A stretch of 22,222 nucleotides of DNA from Neocallimastix lanati (nom. inval.). Taxonomy: Eukaryota; Neocallimastigomycota; Neocallimastigomycetes; Neocallimastigales; Neocallimastigaceae. Location of the stretch: positions 1 through 22,222 of the forward strand of contig JACVTC010000506.1 in assembly GCA_016946835.1 (NCBI GenBank). The letters run 5' to 3'. Below are positions 8,813 through 16,743 of this stretch, piece by piece. The notes under the pieces are model-generated. The model worked only from the letters and a program-made list of their open reading frames with translations, had not been told where the DNA came from and ran no database searches. How positions within the stretch are numbered: the stretch's first letter is position 1; every line of letters starts with the position of its first letter. A program made the position numbers and the translations under genes.

Positions 8813-9765
8813 ATGTTAAAATAAAAATTTATAATTATTAATATATATAGTTTTATAATTTATTATATTTTAAATACATGATTTTAAATGAAGCTTATAT
8901 ATAAATTTCATGACATATTATTGTAATATAATATAGTATAATGTAGTACATGCATTATTATTATTATTAAATAATAGTTAAAATAATTAATAAATAAAAT
9001 GTAATTTTAGTAAATAAAACCAAAATATTAAAGTAAATTTTAAAATCTATAATAGTAATAATAAATATATAAATAAATAAATAACTATATTTTTAAACTT
9101 TCGATTTGACATCTTATAGAAGAAGAAAAATAAATTAATTTGAACTTTTTATGGTAATCTAAAATTATTTAATATTAAATTATATTTAAATAATTTAATA
9201 AATAATATTCACCAATAAAGATTAAATATCTTTGATTTATTTTTTTTATATATTAAATATTATATTAAATTATTCATTAAATATATAGTATGTATTTATT
9301 TTTATTATAATAATTATTTAATTTTGTTTAAAATATATTTAATTATATGGTATAATAAATTATATTTAATATTTTATTATAATTCACTGTTTAGAAATTT
9401 TTACATGTATTATAATTAAACATAACCATATATGGAATATAAACTATTTATAAATATTACTTTTTTTTTAATTTATTTTGACTTTACATACATACATTTA
9501 CATTATGATGACATATCCTCATTGGTAATTTATATATATCTATATCTATACATTGCCAATGATGATATCTTTATGATTATAAATATTTTATTTTTATTTA
9601 TATTTATAATGAAATATAAAAAGAATTATATTTATATATTTATTAATATTATTTTATTATTAGAATTAAACCTTTAAAAATAATATGAATCAATAAATTT
9701 TACTACTGATTTTTTTTTATTTTTCATCAGAAACAAATTTAAATTACTTCTTAAAAATCAAAATA
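8813..9765. other. AT-rich DNA without genes
   Basis: No coding signal. An open frame at 9432-9677 is built of Ile, Tyr, Leu and Phe codons imposed by composition, so it is not called. A pyrimidine-rich tract ending in TTTTTCATCAG at about 9721-9731, shortly before the next gene-like segment, could be a 3' splice site; this is only suggestive. Confidence 0.6.
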
Positions 9766-10346
9766 ATGAATAATAGATTAATTACAACAAAATGGATAAT
9801 GAAACTTTCAATAATATTTCATCTTTTATCAAAATTTGAAATTCATAAGGAATTTTTTGATTTTATTACATCAAAATATCCATGTTTAAAATATCAATTT
9901 TTTAATTATTATTATAGAAATAAATTTAAAAATGAAGAATTTCATAATAATTTATGGAATACCGAAATAATTTTTTTCCTCTTAACAACTATTTATATGG
10001 TGAATCTGGTCTTTTAGGTGATATGGACATTTTGAATGACCATAGACCACCTGTCCTATCTATGACTTCGGATACTTACAGATATGACCCTTTATTATCT
10101 ATTAACAATAATAATGCGTCCCAATGTCTATGTCATTCACCTTGTTTCTCTAATGTTAATCACGAATCTGGATTTAATAGTGAAAATGATATAATTAATA
10201 ATCTTAATATTTTTAACACCTCAGAAATAATAAAATCATCTTTTAATATGAACTCCACATGAAGAGATAGTATAATAACCCAAGCAACTTCATCAACTTC
10301 CAATACTCCTCCAAGAAAAATTCAGAAAAAGAATAGAACACTGTAA
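9766..10346 (+). pseudogene. Unrecognised broken gene
   Basis: Two overlapping frames behave as one protein. 9766-~9970 encodes MNNRLITTKWIMKLSIIFHL and a Phe/Tyr/Lys-rich segment (KFEIHKEFFDFITSKYPCLK). At a T7 run near 9971 the coding signal moves by -1 into a frame with much higher complexity: GESGLLGDMDILNDHRPPVL, then SMTSDTYRYDPLL and SQCLCHSPCFSNVNHESGF. An in-frame TGA at 10260-10262 interrupts it. The same frame continues RDSIITQATSSTSNTPPRKI QKKNRTL to TAA at 10344-10346, a basic tail that could be a nuclear localisation signal. No family recognised. It could be a host gene copy or an accessory transposon protein. A T deletion plus one point mutation would explain both breaks; a sequencing slip at T7 is an alternative for the first. 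Confidence 0.5.
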
Positions 10347-11392
10347 ACAATTAACAAATACAAACTTTATGAATAGATTTATAATGCGATTCATAAATTT
10401 TTAAAATTTTTATATTTTATTTACGATAGAGTTAAAACATATACAAAAAAAATAATGACATAACAATAATATATTTTAATAAATTGATAAATAGATAGAA
10501 ATATATAATTTAAAAAAATATCAAAGAAAGTAGTAAAACTATTTTCTATATATTTATTTTATAATTAAATAATATTTAAATGTTATATTGTTATATTTAT
10601 AGAAATTAAAACAAAAATAAATTATTGATATAAAATTAATTCAATAATCCTATAAGTTTAACTTCAAAACAATTAATTATAGTTTAAGTATACAAGAAAA
10701 TACAAATACTTCAAAAATTCTAAAAGAATATAAAGATATAATTTATAAAAATTGTAAAATATTAAATAAATAAAATAATAAATATTAAAAATTAATTACA
10801 ATATAAGCATAAGCAGGTTAATTATATCCCTACCTGCGTAATTAATTTTAGTATTTATTCAAATCCGATCTACCATTGTGAGTTTCGTTACAATAAAAGC
10901 TAATTTAATTTCCATAATCAATAAAAATTTAATTTAATTTTTCTTTAACATGGATCATGGCTACACTTAACACATTGGTATTTAAAGTTTTTCTAATTGC
11001 GCCATAAAAAAGGAATGGCTTTACTTAAATAATACAATGATCAATATGGATAAAATATTGATTGAATTTTATTTTGGTTTTTCTTCTAATCTTTTCCTAA
11101 ATAAGAATACCGTTGAGATTAGAAATTCTTTTTTATTTTAAAGTTATTTTTACAAAAAAAATATAAATTATGCTCGAGTTCTCTTTGAGAAATCAAGAGT
11201 TATTATTATAACAATTATAATAAATGATATAAAATTATTTTTTCATTAAATAGCAAATAACAATAAAACTTTTATTAAAAAGCATATTTTAATTTTCTTG
11301 TGTCCTTCAGTTTAGCGATTTATTATTGATAAAATAAACTTTATTAAGTAATATATTTCCTTTTTATTTCTCAATTTAATCATTAGTCTAGA
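10347..11392. other. AT-rich DNA without genes
   Basis: No coding signal. Small inverted repeats are present: GCAGGT/ACCTGC around 10814-10840 and TTCTAATCT/AGATTAGAA near 11081-11125. Nothing else is recognised. Confidence 0.55.
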
Positions 11393-11811
11393 TTAGAATA
11401 GAATTAATGTTAATTTGAAGAAACTATTATGATTAATCTTGGCAGCAATTTGGTCCTGTAAACCGTCTAAGAAGGCGTTCATTTTGGCTTCTTTGTTCCA
11501 TGAGGAATCGTCGGCGCATTTGTTGAAATCCAGGATATATTTCTGTATTTCACCGATTTTTCTTTGTTTTATGGTTTTAAGTTTTTGATTGAAGGTGAAA
11601 ATGGCATCATTATTGCCGAACATAGGTTTGAGTCTAGCGACAAATGCTTCGCAATTGTTTAAGCAAGAGTCCTGGTTTTCTATAAGTAAGCCGAGATATA
11701 ATGTAAACGACCTTAGTGGCATCATCAGAGTAACGATCTGGAAGAGTATAAAGATTAATTAGATCTTGGCCAAGAATCCTTTAAACTATCTTCGATTACA
11801 GACGAATCCAT
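11393..11811 (-). pseudogene. Ty3/gypsy gag fragment
   Basis: On the minus strand an ATG at 11811 starts MDSSVIEDSLKDSWPRS before a stop. Shifted frames then give PDRYSDDATKVVYIISRLT, followed by ENQDSCLNNCEAFVARLKPM and FTFNQKLKTIKQRKIGEIQK YILDFNKCADDSSWNKEAKM and NAFLDGLQDQIAAKI. This is the retrotransposon Gag (capsid) domain typical of Ty3/gypsy elements. At least one frameshift near 11690 and N-terminal shortening make it non-functional, and no zinc knuckle or pol follows within the frame. It has the same orientation as the gypsy remains at 12490-14660. However, a gag downstream of an integrase cannot be the same copy, so this is a second gypsy insertion. Confidence 0.78.
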
Positions 11812-12489
11812 CCTTAAATGTAGCGTTTTTCATTATTTCATTATCTTCTATTTTGAAATTGTTTATTCTAAACTAAAACTGCAACTATACTAAAACTAAA
11901 ACAAAAATTATTATTAGATTTTATTTTTTTATATATTAAAAAATTATATAATTTTTTTGTATTGGATAAAATATTAAATAAAAATAGTTTATATATATAT
12001 ATATTTATAAATTTCTCTCCAAACACTCTAGTTTAAAGAAAATTTTATACAAACGAGATCACTTTATTACTTGTTAAAGTTCTTGTAAAGTGACCTTTAT
12101 TTATATTCACTCTTTAAATATAAATAATTGTTTATAATATATTTAATGTAAAATACAAATAAAAATAAAATAATTTTATAAACAGCATTAATAATTAATA
12201 AGCATGTATTATATTAGTTAGTTTTATATATTTTACTTATTAATACTAAATTAAGTTAAATAGAATAACTATTTTAAATAAACTAAACTAAATTAACTAA
12301 CTTAAATAAATTATTTAGATTAAAGTTATTATCCAAAATTATTTAAATAATAATTTTTCCTTTATGAAAAGTTTACATAAATTTATAATTAATTTTCATA
12401 TACGTAAATCATAAATTTATGTAATTTTATTACATTAATTAATTATGTAATAATTAATTATTAAAGATTTTATTAAATCTTTACAGTTA
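11812..12489. other. AT-rich DNA without genes between two gypsy fragments
   Basis: No coding signal. TCACTTTA and its inverted copy TAAAGTGA near 12059-12095 form an 8-bp-arm repeat. An LTR for the gag fragment would be expected near 11850-12100 on the minus strand but could not be bounded. Confidence 0.5.
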
Positions 12490-13319
12490 CAATAAATTTA
12501 ATGTATACGTCATGTAAGTCTAAAAATATTTTTGTAAAATCGGAATTAAATTGTACACCATTATCAGTTGTAATTGTACTTGGTATACCAAATCTTGCAA
12601 AAATTTAAGATAAAAATTTTACAACATCACGTGAAGTACTTGTAGATACTGGTTGTGGCTCAACCCATTTGGTAAAATAATCTACAATAACTATGATGTA
12701 TTGGTTACCACTACTAGTTTCCGGTAGTGGCCCTATTATATCCAAACCCAAATGTGTAAAAGGAGCTTCTACTTGCGTTGCATATTTTTCTGTAGGTTCG
12801 GGAATTTCATTTCTTTTATTGAGTTGACAATTCTCGCAATTAGAAATGAATCTTTTAATGTCTATAGTCATTCCTTTCCAATAAAAAGATTTTTTTAGTC
12901 TTTCGTAAGTCTTCTCAAAACCTTCATGGCCAATTTCATGAGCTTTCCATGAGATTAAATTTCTCCTCATTGGTAGTAATAATTTTTCTTAATTTATCTT
13001 TTTCTTTTAAATACTTAATACCTTCTATAGTTATTATGTGGTCATTAATAAATTTTTGCATAAATTCAGCAATATGTGAATTTTCTTCATTAATATTTTC
13101 ATTAATTCCCATTTCTTGATTATTATCATTAATGATATTATTATTATTATTATTATGTAATGTATGTATATAATAAGTATTTTTATTATATTCTCTACTT
13201 TTATTCTCCAGTATATTATCAATATATTGGAATAATTTATCTTTTTGTTGGTTCAATTGATCTTTTAATTGGATTATATCATTAATTTTGTTTTTCCTGC
13301 ATAAAGTTATTTTCTTCAT
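12490..13319 (-). pseudogene. Gypsy pre-integrase spacer and integrase remnant
   Basis: The minus frame 13319-12936 has a Lys/Asn-rich spacer (IQLKDQLNQQKDKLFQYIDN, then IKYLKEKDKLRKIITTNEEK). After a 1-base shift in the overlap at 12936-12970 it continues HEIGHEGFEKTYERLKKSFY and CENCQLNKRNE, the H2C2 zinc finger (HX3H ... CX2C). This is followed by LGLDIIGPLPETSSGNQYII with the first catalytic Asp and VDYFTKWVE. A TAA at 12606-12608 interrupts the frame, but it resumes as IFARFGIPSTITTDNGVQFN with the second catalytic Asp. Similarity ends near 12490, before the Glu-containing block. Frameshift, stop and truncation make it inactive. Confidence 0.87.
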
Positions 13320-13565
13320 TATATTGTAATAAATGAGTCTATATTAGCTAATATATTAGAATATGAATCAGGAACAGTCATAGAGTTCAATTTTCTATAA
13401 TCCGTGCAAAGTCTCCATTTGCCATTCTTTTTCATGACAAGTACTATTGGGGAAGACCAAACCGAATAAGATGGAACAATAAGACCTTGGTTAATAAGTT
13501 TGATTAATTCCACCTTTAAAGCATCTGATTTTAGCCTGTTAAGTTTATAAAATCTACTTTTAAAA
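13319..13565 (-). pseudogene. Gypsy reverse transcriptase N-terminal fragment
   Basis: The minus frame gives GNFKSRFYKLNRLKSDALKV then ELIKLINQGLIVPSYSVWSS PIVLVMKKNGKWRLCTDYRK LNSMTVPDSYS. These are the fingers-domain blocks at the start of Ty3/gypsy RT (PSxSPWSSPxVLVxKKxGxWRxCxDYRxLN). The frame stops at 13319, directly where the pre-integrase spacer frame begins, so the palm with the catalytic Asp pair, the thumb and RNase H have been deleted. Confidence 0.87.
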
Positions 13566-13596
13566 TTTCCTAATAGTTTAAATTATTAGGAAATTT
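13563..13596. repeat. 12-bp-arm inverted repeat at the RT/Asn-rich junction
   Basis: AAATTTCCTAAT at 13563-13574 and its exact complement ATTAGGAAATTT at 13585-13596 flank a 10-base spacer. It sits exactly where the Asn-rich frame ends and the RT frame begins on the minus strand, so it may mark a rearrangement join. Confidence 0.75.
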
Positions 13597-14660
13597 ATTT
13601 ATAGAATTATTTAAAAATTCGTTATTGTTATTAGAATTATTATTAAAATTTTTATTCGAAAAATTATTATTATTAAAATTATCGATGGAATTATCTAAGT
13701 TATTAAAATTATTAATATTATTATTAATGTTTTCATTATTTGAGTTAATATAATTATCATTAATAACAGAATTGTTATTTATGTTAATATCATCAATTTT
13801 ATTATTATTAGTATTTTCAATATTATTAATTTTGTTGTTAATAATATTTTTAGAATTATTAGAATTAGAATCATTTACAAAGTCAGAATCATTAATATTT
13901 TTATCAAAAATATTTGTATTATTGTGGCTTGTGGAACGCTTATGACTATGAGATTTAATTATTTTTCTATTGAAAAGTTCACCATCAGGACTTGTTTGGA
14001 TATTATTAACTACTGAAGGTTCATCTGTTTTGACAGCACTTTTATCAGTAATATTTGTTCTTCTAATAGGGGTTCCTGGTTCTATGGTTGAACTTTTCCT
14101 TTTAATAGCGTCCACGTGGAATTTATTAGAATATGTACTTTGATTAAGGGTACAGACTCCCCTTAACTAGTTTAAAGAACTAGTTTCCTCTGTACTATCT
14201 TCATTATTATTAATATTTGGCTGGTAGTTATTTGTAGGGTTATAATAATTATTAGAATTAAAATTTGAATAAAAATTTGGATTATTAAAATTTTTATAAT
14301 TTTTATTATTAAAGTTTTGATTATTGAAATTTTTATTATTAAAAAATTGATTATTAAAGTATTGATTATTAAAATTTTGGTCATTAAAATTTTGATTATT
14401 AAAACTTTGATTATTGAAATTTTGATTATTAAAATTTTGATTATTAAAATGTTGATTATTAAAATTTTGAGTATTGAATTCTTGATTATTAAAGTTTTGA
14501 CTATTAAAATTTAAATTATTATTAAAACTTTGATTATTAGAATTACTAAGATTTTGACAATAAAAATTATTACCATTATTAAAATCATTGTAATAAGTAA
14601 AGCCACTAAATTTTGAATTATTAAAATTTTTAGTTTCATAATTAAAATTATTAAAATTTA
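13597..14660 (-). pseudogene. Asn-rich gypsy Gag-like region
   Basis: On the minus strand the upstream part consists of degenerate NFNNQ repeats (14281-14519) and leads through YNPTNNYQPNINNNEDSTEE to a stop near 14168. After LRGVCTLNQSTYSNKFHV an open frame (14115-13570, 181 codons) begins MDAIKRKSSTIEPGTPIRRT and continues with KIIKSHSHKRSTSHNN and then almost pure Asn/Ile/Ser/Asp. No zinc knuckle or protease motif was recognised. Position before the RT suggests a Gag C-terminal or Gag-protease linker; this is inference from order only. Confidence 0.5.
14281..14519 (-). repeat. 15-bp repeat encoding NFNNQ on the minus strand
   Basis: About 15 consecutive degenerate units of AAAATTTTGATTATT. 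On the minus strand each unit reads Asn-Asn-Gln-Asn-Phe. Most substitutions between units keep Asn, Phe or Gln, so the array probably expanded while coding. The plus-strand Ile-rich open frame over the same bases is a shadow. Confidence 0.85.
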
Positions 14661-15292
14661 TATTTTTTATAGTATTAGTTTAAAAAAATAAAATAATAAT
14701 AAAAATTAATTCAAAATTCAAAAGGTTGAATTATTTAAAAAAAATTATTTTTTTATCATAAAAGTTTAATATAGTAAAAATATCATTAAAAAAAAAGGGA
14801 TCAATGTAAATTGTTGAGTATTATTTTATATATATAAATATATATATTATTGTTATAAATATATATACCTTTTCATGTAAGCTTACTTATACTAAGCATG
14901 CGCAAGGTGTAAGTTAAATATAAAACATATAAAATACCATATATATTAAAAAATTTTTTTTAAATGATGCAATATTATATAATTTTAGTGGGAATATCAC
15001 AATGATATATTTTCATTTTTTATCGTGTTATCGTTATTTTTCTTCAAGTTATTTTTGTCAAATTCTTAAGGGTTAGATTAAATTAAATTATCTTTAATAA
15101 ATGAGTCCAAACCCTTTGGTTTCTATTTATTTAATACTTTTAATATTTATTTTTATAATTAAAATCGAATTAAAATAATTTTTGTCAATAACAAAATTAA
15201 ATTTCAAATGGTCTATTAGTGAATTTTAATATTAAATCCACTAGTATTCGTGACATTTGTATTATTTGTTATTCGTTATTTTAGTTAGTATT
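14661..15292. other. AT-rich DNA without genes; left flank of element B
   Basis: No coding signal. Small palindromes GTAAGCTTAC (~14877) and GCTTA/TAAGC arms occur near a short GC-raised spot (AAGCATGCGCAAGGTGTAAG, ~14895). The last five bases before the LTR are GTATT, the left target duplication of element B. Confidence 0.6.
15288..15292. repeat. Target-site duplication, left copy (GTATT)
   Basis: GTATT directly abuts the TG of the left LTR. The same five bases directly follow the CA of the right LTR at 21754-21758. Five bp is the usual duplication length for Ty1/copia integrases. Confidence 0.95.
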
Positions 15293-15607
15293 TGTTAAAA
15301 TAATCACATTTTATTTTATATTTTTATATTATTAAAATTATATTTTTATATTCTTATATTATTATCAATATTATATTTTTATCTTATATTAATATTTTAT
15401 TCTTATATTTTTATGTTGTGTAACATTTATCTATGTGTATTAATTCATAGAATTATCACATGATTAAATATGTAATTTTTACTATAAAAATAATTATTTT
15501 TATTATCTTAAAAAATGAGTTCTTTACATTAATAAAATTTATGTATTAAATAAATACAAAAATAAATAAAGTTTATTATAAAAAAAAAAACACACATACT
15601 TTTCTCA
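15293..15607 (+). repeat. 5' LTR of element B (315 bp)
   Basis: Begins TGTTAAAATAATCACATTTT and ends CACACATACTTTTCTCA. It is identical to the right LTR except that the A-run before CACACATAC has 11 rather than 9 residues. It should contain the promoter and polyadenylation signals; in such AT-rich DNA no single TATA or AATAAA can be singled out, though AATAAATAAAG lies at its 3' quarter. Confidence 0.96.
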
Positions 15608-15634
15608 GATTAAGAGTCTCAATTAGCTCTTATT
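15608..15634 (+). other. Primer binding site of element B (half-tRNA-Lys(CUU) type)
   Basis: Starts at the first base after the LTR: GATTAAGAGTCTCAATTA, then GCTCTTA. The reverse complement of the first 14 bases, TGAGACTCTTAATC, equals the 5' side and loop of a tRNA-Lys anticodon arm with anticodon CUU. After a short gap, AGAGC matches the 3' strand of the D-arm. Pairing with the interior rather than the CCA end implies that minus-strand synthesis starts on a tRNA cleaved near nucleotide 39-40, as known for Drosophila copia with initiator tRNA-Met. The identity of the tRNA is from general knowledge. Confidence 0.72.
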
Positions 15635-15677
15635 TATAAAAACATATCCGTTATTTAAAACCGCCTTTCTTATAAAT

Positions 15678-16724
15678 ATGAATACTTCTAACAATTTAGA
15701 TTCATCTTCAACTCCAAGAGAGATATTAAATGAAGAGAACTTTGATATTTGGGCGTACGAATTGAGAACAAATCTCGAAATAAATCACATAGACAAATAC
15801 ATCCAATTCGACGCCAACGAAGAATTAAATGAGTTATATGATAAACTCAAATCTAAAAAAGAAGATAAGAAGAATATTGAAAATTCAATTTCTCTAATTA
15901 AAGAAAAGGACGGTAGAGCTCGCCAACAAATTCTATGCTCGGTTTCCAAAGAAACCAAAGCCACGTTGATAGGCCTTCGATTAAAATCGGCCTACGAAAT
16001 GTATAAATATCTGGAAAGCGAATATAATATCATAAATATCAACAAAGTTCCAGATTTATACGACCGTTTAAAAAATCTAAGAGCCAAGACGGACAAAGAA
16101 GTAATCAAATTTACTACAGAATTCGAACATCTATGTAATCTACTCAAAGAATTAGGAAAAACAATAGACGAAGATGAAAAATTCAAATTACTCCTGAAGG
16201 GACTCCCAGGGGAATATAAAAATTATGTCAAATTCAATTATAAAGACAATCTTCAAGAGATTGCAAATGAAATCAGAACTATAGCCAAAAGAACCTTAAA
16301 TGCGGAAGACCCAAAGCCAGTGGAAGAAGTTTCTTTTATAAAAAATGCGAACAATAATCATTCCCAAAATAATTCTAGGAATAATAATCACAATAATTAT
16401 AATAACAATAACAATAATTATAATAATAATTATAATAATAACTATAACAATAATAACCGGAGAAGAAGAAACCAGAAAAACAACAAAAATAACAGAAACA
16501 AAACCAAAAGAAATAACGAGAAGTACTGTTCAATCTGTGACAAACATGACCATTTCACAAGAAATTGCTACTTTAATGCAAGGAATCCTAATAATAAAAT
16601 TAAAGAAATAGCAAGAAAGTTCAGCAACATTAACCTAGCCAAAGATACAATCAACAACTTAGAAATCATTGATGCCCTCAGTAACTATGATGAATCTCAA
16701 GAAACCCATGAAAAGAATATCTGA
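15678..16724 (+). CDS. Copia Gag (348 aa), terminated by a UGA in readthrough context
   Basis: Capsid-nucleocapsid precursor that builds the cytoplasmic virus-like particle and packages the RNA. The ATG at 15678 is the first after the primer binding site. Residues ~10-210 form the helical copia Gag domain (NFDIWAYELRTNLEINHIDK near 21; YKYLESEYNI near 109; LLKGLPGEYKNYVKF near 172). Residues 224-260 are an Asn/Tyr tract, followed by a basic RRRRNQKNNK stretch. A CCHC zinc knuckle sits at 284-297, CSICDKHDHFTRNC (CX2CX4HX4C), followed by CYFNARNP. The final 50 residues have no motif. The frame ends in TGA at 16722-16724, followed without any shift by the pol frame. Codon use is richer in C-ending codons than in the surrounding relics, consistent with a recently active element. 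Confidence 0.95.
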   Translation: MNTSNNLDSSSTPREILNEENFDIWAYELRTNLEINHIDKYIQFDANEELNELYDKLKSKKEDKKNIENSISLIKEKDGRARQQILCSVSKETKATLIGLRLKSAYEMYKYLESEYNIININKVPDLYDRLKNLRAKTDKEVIKFTTEFEHLCNLLKELGKTIDEDEKFKLLLKGLPGEYKNYVKFNYKDNLQEIANEIRTIAKRTLNAEDPKPVEEVSFIKNANNNHSQNNSRNNNHNNYNNNNNNYNNNYNNNYNNNNRRRRNQKNNKNNRNKTKRNNEKYCSICDKHDHFTRNCYFNARNPNNKIKEIARKFSNINLAKDTINNLEIIDALSNYDESQETHEKNI

Positions 16725-16743
16725 CTAGATGGAGAAAATCCAT
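16722..16743 (+). promoter_or_regulatory. Putative stop-codon readthrough site UGA-CUA-G with 3' stem-loop
   Basis: The gag stop is TGA followed by CTAG, the UGA-CUA-G sequence known for efficient readthrough in viral and animal mRNAs. Four bases after the stop comes ATGGA-GAAAA-TCCAT (16729-16743), a 5-bp stem with a 5-base loop. An alternative pairing GGAGA (16731-16735) with TCTCC (16752-16756) is possible. The pol frame is open on both sides with no other stop. Readthrough would make a low level of Gag-Pol. The context match is seen; function is inferred. Confidence 0.72.

Larger units (their letters stand above)
12490..14660 (-). mobile_element. Ty3/gypsy retrotransposon relic, internally deleted
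   Basis: Read on the minus strand from 14660 downward, the order is Asn-rich Gag-like region, start of RT, pre-integrase spacer, then integrase with H2C2 finger and part of the DDE core. RT before integrase is the Ty3/gypsy order, opposite to copia. The RT core with its YxDD box and RNase H are missing between the RT start and the spacer. The integrase ends before its catalytic Glu. Neither LTR was identified. Confidence 0.8.

Noticed and set aside
8813-9130. Possible second LTR starting TGTTAAAATAA
   Set aside because: Only the first 11 bases match the element B LTR; the rest does not align and no PBS follows.
9432-9677. 81-codon hydrophobic open frame resembling a membrane protein
   Set aside because: Composed almost only of codons forced by T-rich sequence; no complexity, no homology.
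14317-14514. Plus-strand Ile/Lys repeat frame
   Set aside because: Shadow of the minus-strand NFNNQ-coding repeat.
16345-16611. 88-codon Ile/Thr-rich plus frame within gag
   Set aside because: Frame +1 shadow of the Asn/Tyr tract and zinc knuckle region of Gag.
16722-16724. UGA as a sense codon (altered genetic code)
   Set aside because: TGG is used normally for Trp throughout element B and UGA occurs only once between gag and pol, so readthrough of a real stop fits better.
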